Position numbers and translations under genes: made by a program. This document shows, piece after piece, positions 39,018-51,314 of a stretch of DNA of 64,000 bases. The stretch's first letter is position 1; each line of letters begins with the position of its first letter. The notes beneath the pieces were generated by a model. The model was not told the DNA's origin, ran no database searches, and saw only the letters and a list, made by a program, of their open reading frames with translations. The DNA is taken from NCBI GenBank assembly GCA_025677815.1, contig JAIXMP010000018.1:310001-374000 (forward strand), given 5' to 3'. The stretch comes from Phascolomyces articulosus (taxonomy: Eukaryota > Mucoromycota > Mucoromycetes > Mucorales > Lichtheimiaceae).

Positions 39018-42000
39018 GATTATGAATATATTAAAAAAAATAGAAATGAATGGATTCTAGAATAGATAGTGAAGGAAAGAAGGGGAATGATGAAAGAGAA
39101 AAAAAAAACCGGGGTAGACCGATGATCGTCAATAACTTTCTATTTTTATTAAAAATTCTCTGGAGTTTCTTTTTCTTGTGTTACGTGATACGTGAGATCA
39201 TAATAAAAGGCGTTGTTGATGTTTCTTGGCTCTGTTTTTGCTGCTTGAGAAGTGCTGTACCCTTTATTATTATTTTCATTCTATATTAAATGTCCTACCT
39301 TGTATCTATTTAAGTTGAAGGAAAATTGGCACATGAAAAAATGTGGGTAAAATTCTATTATATAATCCATTTTCACCTAATTTCTCACACTTTATTTCTC
39401 ATTACTTCTTGTTGGGTATTTCATATATATATAATTCTTGTATAATAGCCGTTTTTTGTGTTTACATATCATCAATATATATTAACATATGCATACCCAC
39501 ATTTTATATACCAATGAACCATATAGTATATTGCAGTTAAGATTGAGTGGTATGAAAATATGTGCTTGTACAAAGGTATTACTAGTTGGAATCAAGTTCA
39601 TTCTCTCATGTTTACTAATAAGTTCATCAATACAACCGGAATTTTACTTCTTGATAGTGGTGACACAGCTATTGCTGTTTTTATTACGACATCGAAATGC
39701 ATAACAACTCAGTCTGTCGAGATAATTTTGCAATACATTTTGAAATGGACCCTGCCTGTCTCATATTTCTTTAAAGAAAATAAAATAGGTTGTTACTAAT
39801 GATATTTTACAGACTCTGATACAAAATACCTGGACTATTAGTTTTATATACAATAAATGATTTTTAATAACAATCACAGCAGCACACAACATATACTAAA
39901 TGTACTACTACAGTTGTGTAATACCATCAACATTACAATATATCCTCTTGATAATATTTATAAAAAATATTTATATAATATCCACATTAATGGTTCTATT
40001 GCTGCAACAGGTTTATTACGTATCTGTGAAAATAAATATGGATCATCCCAGTATTTTCCGTTTCTTTGTTTTGACGGCCCACTAGCCGACGAGAATCACA
40101 TCTTTTCTTGTCGTAAAAACACGAGCATCATTTTACTTGTGTTCAAAAAGTGTGCTAAAATAAACAAACGCAAATTTTTACAAAGTAGGTTGTGTTACAT
40201 GGAACAATTGTCATTTTTTTTACTAGTTATCATAAAATATATTCTAAATTACACTTATTGAATATATACCATTTCACTTGCAAGATTTGATAAAAAAAAT
40301 TCAAAACACCTCAGAACTAGACATATAATAACATTGTATATAGGCACTACAAAGAAATATATATATATATATACGGCCACTAATTTTTCATAGTTACCCT
40401 ATATAAAGAAATATGAATCAAGGAGAAGGGGTTAATGCTAAATTATTATTTTCTGTTTGTGGAGAGTGTGTGAAAAAATACAAGTACATAAAACCCCCAC
40501 AAGCATCAATAATATAAATCTTATAGATATACTTTACGTATTAGAAAATACAGTCTTCTCGAAAAAGGGCGTCATAGCAATACTATATTCAGTTTCTTCC
40601 CGTTCCCAGATTCCCACAATTCTTTTATTGTTACCATGATCTTCAACGGTATCAAGTTATTTTTTTTACTAACATACTTTTATCATTTGTCCTTTGGACA
40701 TTGATATATTTACTACAATTTTCTCTTATTCTTTACTACAATACGAGTCATTAAATCTTAGTCACTCCACTCAATCACCATATTATTAAAGCATCTACTC
40801 TGTCGCCTCAGTCATTATTTACAACCTATATTCTTACATACATAGAACCTTTATATTCCACTGCTACGCTATCTTTTAAACAAGAACTATATATTATGGT
40901 CCTTTGGAATATCATCCATGTCCGGCGACAATTGTTCGTATAACAAAATTTTTAGGTAACCTGTTCATTGGATTCAAATACTATTCTTGATTGAAGTAGA
41001 AAAAAAAGTTTTATAGTTTTTTGTGAAAACAGAGTAATTATAATACGCACCACTCACCTATTATTAGTTAGTGATATATTTCCACAGAATCAAAACTGTT
41101 TCTTGGCAAACCAGTGTTATCATTGTGCATTATTTCATCCTTGAATACAAGGATCAAAGGATGAGACCCAAGGATTGACTCTTTAAAGTGAGTCTTCGAC
41201 CATTCTTTGAAGAATAATTATTCCGTCGTGCATAATGAAGATAATTCCCATGATGAATGTTCCTTAGGAGCAAGTTAAAGAAAGGTTCGTTTGGAAACTC
41301 TTTTTTTTTACTATGAACAAAGACTCTTCCAATGATGGATCGAGTTATTTATTTCTAATAATGATACTGCAACCTGCTTACTGAATAGATTTACGTATCA
41401 CAATACTTTATCGGAATAAAACCAAGGTACGTTACCGGTTCGGTGATTGATTGTATACAAAACAGTTATCACACCTCTACTGTCAATAATAATTGATATG
41501 AACCAGTGGTTGATTTTCCCATTATTGCTCCCAATATGAATATAAAATTCGGTCATTGTGTGTAAGTTACATATGGAACAAAAAAATGTTTTTCTTTCTG
41601 ATAGTGATGCTCACATATGAAACTTAATAGGATGTCTTGTATTTTCATATTTTTGAAACCCAAGGACATCCTCAAAAAAAAAAAAAAAGCTAGAGGGGCT
41701 AATCATACACACCGCATGTCCAACAAAAGCTACTATGTCACTTTAAACGTGCGTATTCTCATTAGGATTTATGTGAAAGAAACAATTAAGAGAGACAAAA
41801 AAAAAAAAACAAGAAAAAACTTACTAAGGACATCGAATATATCTAAAGCATTTCGCCATATAACGACTTGTATATGATTTGGTTCGATTATCATCCTGTT
41901 CTATCCATAACCATTATTGCATGACATAAAAGTTTTACATACTCAGTCATTTATTGGTTAAAATCATTGGGGATAAAGCAAAGCATCATAATATAACGAA

Positions 42001-42446
42001 AATCCATGGATTGGCAACTGTGAAGGTTTTTTTATTGTAGTGCACCGATAAAGAAGCAACATATGTCATATATATTCCATCTCACAATACTATTTAAGGC
42101 TGTCATGCGGGTACGACTCATTATACAAAAATCTAATTTATAAATATATATACCACTTTAATAGATCCATATATCCCAACTATATACGGACTGTGCGAAA
42201 TAGCAGCAGCAATAAATAGGTCAATGTGTTACCATTTTAAACATAAAAATAGCACTAATATGGAAAATAAAAAACCCATTTGGAGGACGCGAGGAGGCTT
42301 TGCAATGGAAAATCAATTATATGTCAATTAATTAAAATAACGGTAACTGTTTATTTTTTTTATGTGATCTTGTTCCATTCCGACCACCTTTTTTTTTTTT
42401 TTTTGCTTTTTACCATACCCATCATTTTTCTAAAAAAAAATAAACC
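39018..42446. other. 3.4-kb gene-poor region
   Basis: Between the divergently oriented GH3 gene and O-fucosyltransferase-like gene, so it contains both promoters. The longest frame (39857-40261, plus) has no recognisable domain and its composition fits AT-rich chance. A few short inverted repeats occur (TCCTTGAATACAAGGA near 41138; AGGATGTC with GACATCCT near 41630-41665). Confidence 0.45.
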
Positions 42447-44024
42447 ATGGCTCTTAATCCTCGGCGGCGGATTGCATTGATAGCCGCCGGCGTCATTGTA
42501 TTTTTCATCTTGATTCTTTCCAATCGTCATTCATCTAACACCAATTCATCCTTGCATTCAACACATCAATTAAAACAACAAAAACAACAAAACGATAAAA
42601 CACCATTGCTGGACAATGATGCTATTCCCGTCATCTACCCGCCCCCATTCACCCTTCATCAACCTGGTCCTGAAGAAAAGTTCCTTACCTATTTACCTCA
42701 TTCCGGATTCCATAACCAACGGATTGAATTAGAGAACGCGCTATTACTCGCCTCTTACTTGAACCGTACCTTATTATTACCCCCTGTGTTTTTGGGAAAT
42801 CCAGCCATGCCTTGGTTACGTTACGATAAAATGTATGAACGTTTGTTATTACAAACCAAACGAGGATTGGATCATTGTCCACAACTTGGTCCCGATGAAC
42901 CCTTACCTTCTGAATGTCTCAACTACTTTCGCTGGACGCAAGTACCATGGTCATTCTTTTATGATTTGAAAAAGGGAATTCAAGACAATGTACGTATTAT
43001 TTTTCGACAAGATTTATCAACAGAATGGATTTTGGATACGTTGCAAGTACAGAGCAGCGATATTTATTACATGAAAGACATGTCACCTTATGAATTCCGG
43101 GTTTATGATAAACCTGATTCAGCCACTCCTTTGGCGAAATTTGTGAATCGTATCGACTTGGCTACCTTGGAAGCGATTGATACCAGAGTATTGCATTTTG
43201 GATCTGTCTTTGGTACTTATCGGGTCCTTGCACAAACACCTGAACATGCTGAATTACTCAGAACGTTCCGATCCGAAATGATTTTCCGGAATCCCATCTT
43301 GGCAGAAACAGCCGCACGCGTGGTACGACAATTAGGTGGTGTGGATCAATTTGTTGGATTACATATTCGTGTAGGTGATGGTTTATTTAAAGTCCGAGCC
43401 TCCATCCATGTCGATGATATTTATCACAAGTTGGTCGATGCGTTTACGGATTTAACGGTGGATCAAGTGGCGTATTATGAAGATTACAGGCATGATCAAG
43501 ATCGACAAGAAAATGAAGACTATGAAGTCCGACAATTACGTAAATTCAAGCCTATCAATGAAGATTTGAATAAACCTATTCAAGTGGATCATCCATCGAA
43601 TATTCAAGACATGTTGGGAGATGTCCCTCCTCCAGGATTAACAAGATCCTGTGAACCTCCTTCTCCTATGGATGCTACCACGAAACGATTTCAAAAAACA
43701 GTCATTTATATTGCTACAGATACACCTTCACCAAGAACCAATCCTCTTTTACGCAAGATCTTTGCCACGTTCCCTTGTGTGTTTGTTTTATCTGACTTTA
43801 ATGAAGAATTACATGATTTGAAACGGATTCAAGTGGTAGAAGAAAAAGTGAAATTGGAATCTTATTTGATTCCTATGGTGGATGCCATGATTGCAGCTCA
43901 AGGACATTCATTTTTTGGTACAGCAGATAGTACGTTTAGCAGTTATATTGAACGCCAATTACATCCAGTATATACCAATAGACCGGTCAAAGTAATGGGG
44001 ATTGGAAATAAGAAAAAAGATTAA
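42447..44024 (+). CDS. O-fucosyltransferase-like type II membrane glycosyltransferase
   Basis: A single exon of 525 residues starting at an ATG in the context AAACCATGGC. The family transfers fucose from GDP-fucose to protein or glycan acceptors in the secretory pathway. A short basic cytosolic tail and one membrane anchor at about 9-25 (IALIAAGVIVFFILILS) give a type II topology. A Ser/Asn/Gln stem follows. Catalytic-domain features: SGFHNQRIELENALLLASYL at about 86-105, WSFFYDL, VGLHIRVGDG at about 303-312 (nucleotide-sugar-binding Arg), then VIYIATDTPSPRTNPLLRKI and QGHSFFGTADSTFSSYIERQ near the end. It resembles fungal O-FucT-like proteins more than canonical POFUT1; donor and acceptor are not proven. 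The gene lies about 325 bp upstream of the RING/LON gene on the same strand. Confidence 0.85.
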   Translation: MALNPRRRIALIAAGVIVFFILILSNRHSSNTNSSLHSTHQLKQQKQQNDKTPLLDNDAIPVIYPPPFTLHQPGPEEKFLTYLPHSGFHNQRIELENALLLASYLNRTLLLPPVFLGNPAMPWLRYDKMYERLLLQTKRGLDHCPQLGPDEPLPSECLNYFRWTQVPWSFFYDLKKGIQDNVRIIFRQDLSTEWILDTLQVQSSDIYYMKDMSPYEFRVYDKPDSATPLAKFVNRIDLATLEAIDTRVLHFGSVFGTYRVLAQTPEHAELLRTFRSEMIFRNPILAETAARVVRQLGGVDQFVGLHIRVGDGLFKVRASIHVDDIYHKLVDAFTDLTVDQVAYYEDYRHDQDRQENEDYEVRQLRKFKPINEDLNKPIQVDHPSNIQDMLGDVPPPGLTRSCEPPSPMDATTKRFQKTVIYIATDTPSPRTNPLLRKIFATFPCVFVLSDFNEELHDLKRIQVVEEKVKLESYLIPMVDAMIAAQGHSFFGTADSTFSSYIERQLHPVYTNRPVKVMGIGNKKKD

Positions 44025-44348
44025 TTAAAATAATCATCATCTTTTTATTTTTCTGTATAATAATAAATAAACCTGATTTAGCATTAAAAAGGAACTTTAG
44101 AAGCAAAAAGAAAAGAAACGATGGACTTATTTCCTTTCTTGGATAGTCGTCCTACCAAAAATGAAGAACAAAAAAATCATCGATCGATTCAAAAACGACC
44201 CAATGTCCCTTTCTCCCCTTTTCTTTTTCTTTGTCTCTTTTTCTTTTATATTCTTTATATTTTGATTTTGATTACTTTAACAAAAAAAAAGTGGTTTTTT
44301 ATATTTTTTTATAATCCACACTGTACAACTTTAATCAAAATAAACGAG

Positions 44349-46255
44349 CTCGTGAATTCGACAATGAAGTGTCGCAACAACAAGAACAAGTCAAACGACG
44401 TCGAGAAGAAAAAGAACAAGAAAAACAATTACCATCCACACTTATTTTAGCGTTCAATCAATGTTTAACATGTGAAAAGCATCTAGTACGTCCACATACT
44501 CTTTCTTGTGGATATACTGTGTGTCAACACTGTTGTAGGAGTGATGAGGATGATCATTCTACCAGAAAACCCTGTGTGGCACCCAATTGTCAGCGAATTC
44601 ATACAACGCCTACACAAACCAATGTCATCATTGATCAGATTCAACATGTCTTGCAATCACTTTGCAATGATCAACAACCTACAAATACCACGGCGACCAA
44701 AGATATGTTACAAACGCAACTTGTGAGTTTACTTGAATGCCCTATTTGTTGTTCTTGTTTATATCAACCTTCTACAACCCCGTGTGGTCATACATTTTGT
44801 CAACCATGTCTCACCCGTTCTTTGGATCACATGCCATCTTGTCCGATTTGCCGCCAACCCATCAGTTGGACACCTCCACCTACAGAATTATTATGTCAAT
44901 TGGTACAATCTTTATTTTCTCAACACATCAAAGATCAGCTACAGGAAGATCGTTCAAATGAGGAGGGTAATGATAGTCGAGTTCCGATCTTGGTTGGATC
45001 ATTGGCTTTTCCTCACGTTCGATGTGTGATTCATATTTTTGAACCGAGATATCGATTGATGTTGAGACGGGTCATGGAATCACGCCGTCATCGATTTGCC
45101 ATGTGTTTATCCTTACGAAGAAGAGAACAACCAACAACAATACCATTTCATGAATATGGTACCATGTTGGAATTAACACATGTTCAAACCTTGGAAGATG
45201 GTCGATCGATTGTTCAAGCCGTGGGGTCTCATCGTTTTCGAGTATTAAATCATTCCATGGTGGATGGATATCATGTCGGTAAATTAGAACGTATTGATGA
45301 TATTGATGGAGAACAGGAACAAACGTTGGAACGAGAACAAATTATGCGTGCAAGTGCACAAAGAATACAGCAACAACAGCAAGCAGCAGGAGGAGGAGAT
45401 GGGATTCATCCACGTCCCAGTGGTCATCATGCTACTACTCTCACAACTCCTGCTTATCAAAATAACCGATCCTCAACACAATTTCAACTTGGTCCTAATA
45501 ATTTCGATCGATCTTTATCACCACAACAACAGAGACCCCGACCAGGCATGTTGGGAGGGAGAATACAACCATCATCCTCACCTCAACGTCGGTCGTGGGC
45601 AGCTCAAGCACATCCACAAACACAAATGGCACGATCTCCCTGGTTACAAATGCATCTACGCGGGCTCTCACCTGCCCAAACAAAACCATCTCCGTTAGGC
45701 AATATAGCATCATCACCGTTTCAAACTCCCACTCATTCATTTGGAGGATCACCAACATCATCTCCTACACCTTTTAACGTAACGACAACACAACAACCTA
45801 GATATGAAGAAATATGCACGGATGATTTAATCCAACAACTAGGATCATTTATTACATTATTAAGAAATACATCAGAATCCTCTTCCTCCTCATCTTCTTC
45901 TTCATCCATAGTAAACGATAGAGAAAGATCATCGATGGTAAATAGAATGAGTCAATCCAATACTAACCATCATTCAATGAATCAATTGAACCAAATTTTA
46001 CATGCCTTTGGTCAGCCACCACCCACCCAGGGTCCAAGACGAAATCAAATCATCTTTACATGGTGGGTGGCGAACATGATGCCCTTGAATCAAGAAGAAA
46101 AAGCTAAATTATTAGCAATGCGAATGCTTCGTGAACGTGTATTAACGATTATTCAATGGATGGATCGATTTAAAGATCAATGGTCTTTTTGGTTATCACA
46201 ACCTAATAATAATAATTCTTCCTCTTCTTCTCCTTCGTCATGTCATATTTCATAG
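44349..46255 (+). CDS. RING finger and LON-domain protein (LONRF-like)
   Basis: A long frame runs from an AG acceptor-like site at 44347-44348 to 46255, about 635 residues. The family are probable E3 ubiquitin ligases. Order: a divergent RING-like segment (CLTCEKHLVRPHTLSCGYTV, CQHCC), a classical C3HC4 RING (CPICCSCLYQPSTTPCGHTF, CQPCL, CPICRQP) and a LON substrate-binding domain (VPILVGSLAFPHVRCVIHIF, EPRYRLMLRR, YGTMLELTHVQTLEDGRSIV). A Ser/Pro/Gln-rich insert of roughly 170 residues comes next, then the helical LON end (LNQEEKAKLLAMRMLRERVL). Only a GTG is available at the head of this frame. A first exon beginning at ATG 44121 (MDLFPFLDSRPTKNEEQ) probably supplies the start, but no good donor joins the frames, so the N-terminus is unresolved. 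An indel in the A/T runs near 44290 is possible. Confidence 0.85.
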
Positions 46256-46812
46256 TCTCCTTTTATTCCCCTCCCATTGATGTGTATTTGTATTTTCAAT
46301 AGATTAAAAATATTGTAACAACAACAACAGCAACAAATTAATAAAAATGAATTTGTAAACATGTGTATCAATATATATCATAAACTTTTTTTAATTGATT
46401 GTTTGATTGTATATAAAGAAAAAAGATGCAGATGAATGAAATAGAGAATGGAATGAAGAAAAAAAAGTGATGCCGATGGACGAGATAGGTTGGAAAAAGA
46501 GAGGGGAGGGAGGGTATGTTTTCTCTCTTCCATAAAGTTCTATTTGTGTGACCGATGTATGCATGATAATGTTTTTGGTTATTCTTTTTTTGACTAAGGG
46601 AAAAAAAAACTAGTGAGTTTTTTTTTTTTTTTTGGTATAGATGTGTTCTATATATTCTCCTTGAAAGAAGAAACAAAAACTTGGGTTGAGGCAACGTCAT
46701 AGGAAGGGGTGAAATAAGGAGGTATTGAGAAAAAAGTATATATATTGAAGGGAGAGAGAGAGACCAGGGGGTAGTTGCATATTTTATATATCATTGCTTT
46801 TCCTATATGAAT
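46256..46812. other. Convergent 3' region
   Basis: Shared downstream region of the RING/LON gene (plus) and the zinc-finger gene (minus). It has homopolymers and AATAAA-like signals near 46340, but no gene. Confidence 0.5.
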
Positions 46813-48278
46813 TTATAAGGATTTTCGCCAATCCATAGGTGTTGGGGAACTTGAGATTTCTTCTGCTGAAGAACATCTTTTATGCTGTTGGTTTTTAGAT
46901 TGATTTGTATTATCCATGACTAGAGAACGTAATAATCGATTCTATATAATGCAATAAGAATGAATGAATATCAATTGAATGGGATCTATTAAAAGAGAGT
47001 GTGTGCGTGTGTGTGTTGTATATCACTTACTTCTACTTGTAAATCATGGATTTGTCGTTTTAATTGATCCGTTTCGGCTCGATGATCGATGGACAAGGCT
47101 GTACTAGGAGGTGGAGATAATGATTTTTGTGATACCAATGAGTCAAATGAAGAAAATAAAATTGGTGGTAATAAGGTAGTACGTTTTTGTTGTTGTTCTT
47201 GGAAAGAAGGTAATGTAGGTGCTGAAGATCGACGTGGTTCATTATTCGTAGTCGTATTCATTGAAGGTGATAAAGAAGAAGAGGTAGGTACGGGTGTAGA
47301 AACTGATTTTTCTTTCATGGTATTCGCTCTTTTCGATCGATCGCAACTAATTTCTGCTTTTAAATGTCGATTCAAAGCGTCGAGACGAGAAAACGATCGA
47401 TCACACGTAGAACATACATAAGGTCGTTCACCTGTATGTAATTTTTGATGACGTTTCAAATCATGCAGGCGGCGAAATTCTCGTGAACATGTATCACACT
47501 ATATTTATCCATCCATGTTTGAGTTATTATTAGTAAAAAAAAAAAAAAAAGAAAGGAGAAAGGAGAAATCCTATTTTGCCTACAAGTAGTAGGATGTATT
47601 TTTTTTATATAAATATAGAAATTTTACCTTGTAGGGTCTCACAAGAGAATGAGTGGCTGAATGTGATTTTAAGTTATGGGATCGGCTAAATGTCTGACCG
47701 CATTCATGACATCGAAAGGGTTTATGAGGTTGTTGTTGTTGAGTTGTTGACGATGATACTGTTGTTGTTGCTCCAGCGGTTGTTGGTTTTTTATGAGTGA
47801 TGATATTTTCTTGTTTTATCAATGGAAATGAAATATAAGAAGAACCACCAGCAACATACGTTGTACGTTCCTTTTTATTATAATATGGATACTTTGGAGA
47901 ACTAGTAATCTTTGACGTTGGATTATTCATTGAAGAAGTTGTAGCAGTAGTAGTAGTAGTAGTAATACTATTAGTTGTAGTTGATGGAAGAGTGGTTGTA
48001 TTAGTTGTAGTAGGTGAATAAAAAGAAGAAAATGGATGATGATAAGTATTGGGTGCTGCTGCTGTAGTAGCCATTATATTTAAAGAAGATAAAGAAGTTG
48101 AAGAAGAATGCTGCGTTGACAAGTTTCGTTGTATCTGGTCTCCTTTTATATCCACTTGACAGTCCCACTTTGATGTATTACGAACAACGTGGCGTCGTGC
48201 GCTATAGGGCTCATGTAACATGGTTGTCGTTCCTGTTCTGTTATTAGAAGCAATATAGTTTTTATTGTTGGATGACAT
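46813..48278 (-). CDS. C2H2 zinc-finger transcription factor
   Basis: Three exons (48278-47628, 47498-47031, 46941-46813) give 415 residues in phase. It is a probable sequence-specific nuclear DNA-binding regulator. A long Thr/Ser/Asn-rich N-terminal region is followed by three tandem fingers at about 190-269. Finger 1 is C190, C193, H206, H210. Finger 2 is C218, C221, H234, H238 with linker HTGERP. Finger 3 is C246, C249, H262, C269, i.e. ending in Cys. The first intron falls exactly between fingers 1 and 2. The C-terminal part has a leucine/glutamine-rich helix (AETDQLKRQIHDLQVENRLL) joined across intron 2, probably a coiled coil. The linker after finger 1 (SLVRPYK) is atypical. Target genes are unknown; resemblance to Crz1/Msn2-type regulators is only general. 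Confidence 0.9.
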
Positions 48279-49422
48279 CTAATTTATTAAAAAAGGGGGG
48301 CTGAAAGTATATTGTTACGTGGAGAAAAAAAAAATTATAGCTCGAAAGAAAGTAAAATGAAAATTGAATAATAATCAAAACAAAGGGAAAAAAAATATAT
48401 ATAAAAAAAAGTTACGATTTCCCTTATGTGCGAATATGCGTCTATGTGTATTAGTGGTTGTATGTTCTGTGCCAATTCATGTAGGATGAGCCACGCAGCA
48501 CGGCGTAACAATAAAAACTAACTTTACCATTTGAACGTGGCTGTGTTTACGGCCCTTTGTATATCACAACATTTGTTCATATAAAGCAATTTTTTTATAT
48601 GTACAAGCTTGCTCACAAGGGGCTTGGCAAAAAAAAAAAAAAAAAAATAGCTGATACCGAGAATAGAAGGGCTCGTTCTGATTATTATTATTATTATCAT
48701 GAGATTCGAATGTGTTAGAAATAATATTTTATACCTGTCTCTCTCTCTCTCTCATATTTTACAATGATAATTATATATATAAAACAGTAGTAGCAGTAGC
48801 CGATATAGTAAAGTATATATTTGTTCATAACATTGAATCATCTGATAATACTAATTCCATTAGCATGGATCTTCTTTTCAGTGATTGTTATTATTATTAT
48901 TACTTATTTATTTCCATAAGTGTACGATGATTGGCACGGAGCCCGATCAAAAAAGAGGGTCCATTATTTTTATAGAAAATTTTATGAGAGTCAAGCAGAC
49001 AGGTTTATTATTCTGACAATTTATTATTTAAAATGGGCTCCTTATCAAACATCTTCCTACGTATTTATAAATATGAATCTATCTATTTATATTTTTACGC
49101 TATATATAATAAGCTTCTGGACTCCTTTTTCCCCTCCTCATTTTCCATTCATTTGGATCATCCGTCATTCACTCTTCGTATCTTTTTTAAGCTTTTACTA
49201 TAGATAGGTTTTCTGAATTACGTTACTCCCCGCAAGTGTGGGAATTCACCCACAACAACAAAAAGAGGGTTGCCACGCAGTTCAAAATGATTCTATCATG
49301 GTAATCAGGCATGGCTTAACGTTGATGACAATCACCAATCTAATAATGTAAAACAAAACATTCGGGCTGGGACGAAAAAAAAAAAAAAAGAGGCGCACTC
49401 ACACTATAAATAATATCATATG

Positions 49423-49453
<31 letters not shown>

Positions 49454-50231
49454 GCATACATACAAAAAAGCAACATTTTGTCCATAAAATAAACTGTACC
49501 CATCATGTTTGACTAACCAAATAAATATGTAATGGGATAGAAAATCTGAAAATTCGGAATTGAAGTTCTATTCATTTGATTTTGTTCTGATGATATAAAA
49601 AGCACATTATTATGGATTATAGTGTTTGATCAATGATATGTCATCTTTTTGTATTTGAAAATATATGAAAGAAAAAAGGAGACCGAATTCATTCATTACA
49701 AGCAATTTTTATTTATTAAGTTTGTTGAGATGATGTTGGTCTTGAGAAATTTTTAAATTTCGGTAGTGTTCATTTCAATGTGTTCTGTTTTATCAATCGA
49801 TAATCCACTGAAAAAATCAAATGAATCTTTCATAATATAAATAGATTCATTAAAAGATGATTGTATGACGAATCCAGCCTCTTGACGACAACGACGAATT
49901 TAATTTATTTTTCACATACACTAAAGTACATTTAGAATTGCAGGAACGAAGGCTGGATGGATGATGCGATCTCAAGAAAAACATATATATAAGCTTTTTT
50001 TTTTACGCGTGGCGGAATGTTTGGTGGGGGGTGGTATGAGATAGATTGGTGAATAAAACATTGCCTATCATAAACAAATTCTTAAAATATTCTTCAAAAT
50101 ACGTGAATTTTTTATGGAATAATAATAAAAGACAAATAAACATGAGTCATTCTCAAAGGAACTCTTTCTTCTATTAATAACAACAACTCTTTTATTTCCT
50201 CTCATCTGTTTTTCTGCATCTTGACTAATAA
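48279..50231. other. Gene-poor region upstream of the zinc-finger gene
   Basis: Holds the zinc-finger gene promoter, a (CT)n run near 48738-48753 and homopolymers. No gene is recognised. Confidence 0.45.
49428..49454. repeat. (CA)n microsatellite
   Basis: About thirteen CA units, preceded by ATGAACACG and followed by CGCATACATAC. Confidence 0.9.
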
Positions 50232-50351
50232 CTACCTATCAGGATGATCGGAAGGTGGCGCCGATACGTAAAGTTTATTTTTAATATCATCCAGATGGCC
50301 TGATTCAATACGGTTTTCTTGTTCTATAGTTGACGGTGGTTGGTGTTGATG
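50232..50351 (-). other. Orphan 3'-exon-like coding block
   Basis: After an acceptor-like ATAATAATAG the minus strand encodes 39 residues, HQHQPPSTIEQENRIESGHL then DDIKNKLYVSAPPSDHPDR, then TAG. The charged, non-repetitive composition looks like protein, but no upstream exon with a clean donor was found. It may be the 3' end of an undetected gene or a remnant. Confidence 0.25.
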
Positions 50352-50937
50352 CTATTATTATGTCCCATGAAACGTGGATGGTCATGGCTTTTTTTTTTAG
50401 AAGAGCGCCATAAATAACTGATCTTGGTGGCGCCGAGTGGTGGTTTGATTGGTTTTGACAGTAATGATATTGAACAAAAAAAAAAAGGTGTTTTTATGTT
50501 GAACAATGTCATCACCAATACCAATGCAAGGATAAGTTACTTATCATTATTCATCTTAATATAGATTGATCGACAACATACATCAAAAAAAAAATAAGGC
50601 TTCCTGAAATTTTTTGACAAGTGTTTACTATGACTCCTCTCTTTTCAGACATTTGCATTTATGCATTGTATTAGTGACCTAACTAATAGGGAAAATCAGG
50701 CAACACAACAACTGTACCTACATAATACATGCATCCAATTATACAACACAATCAACAGCATTAATAATGGATAAATATTAAAAATAGATTTCAACAAATC
50801 CTTACTAATATAAAGGTCTTTTTCTTCTTATTGGTTCCCTTCCTCCCCACCTCTCAGGTTTTCACTATTAATATATCCGAATGATTGATCTTTCCTCGAT
50901 GTATATTGACTGAATAATTACACTGTTTTTATTGTCT

Positions 50938-51314
50938 CTATTTCAATTTGAACGTTTCGTGTTTTTTTTCTTTTTTTTTACCACTTTTATAATAACAAGT
51001 ATAGATGTATTTCTCGTGATGAGTCTGGTGTAAATAATTACGCCAGCTAATAGAAATTATAAATATATAATCATATTCACCTCAATATTGATCTACCTTC
51101 TTTACGATCAACAACCGGACTTTTTGTTGAGGGAATCATTTTGTATCTGAAAAAAAAAAGTTGTAGAGAATGACTATGTTGTGTGAATCAAGTAATATGA
51201 TTCTCACCTTTTCCCGTCTCCATTGAAAATCAGCATGGAAGAGTCTAGACAACAGTCATCATGAGAGAAAGTAAGACAGAGAGAGATAATGGAACATAGA
51301 TATTTATTCTTCAT
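50938..51314 (-). CDS. Candidate three-exon small secreted protein, unknown family
   Basis: Exons 51314-51208, 51146-51081 and 51046-50938 join in phase to 93 residues ending at TAG. The first intron (61 nt) has strong signals: donor GTGAGA and a T-rich tract ending CAG. The second has GTGAAT...TTAG but is only 34 nt, shorter than the other introns here, so it is the weak point. The protein begins MKNKYLCSIISLCLTFSHDD, which could be a signal peptide. It continues through MLIFNGDGKRYKMIPSTKSP, VVDRKEGRSILSWRNYLHQT and CYYKSGKKKEKKHETFKLK, with a lysine-rich tail. No known family is recognised. If intron 2 is not removed, translation would stop after GRSILR. Confidence 0.35.

Noticed and set aside
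39857..40261. 134-residue plus-strand frame
   Set aside because: Low-complexity AT-driven composition, no recognised domain and no supporting signals.
41138..41230. Cluster of short palindromes considered as a structured RNA or tRNA
   Set aside because: No A-box/B-box, cloverleaf or snRNA/snoRNA motif could be recognised; short palindromes are common in AT-rich DNA.
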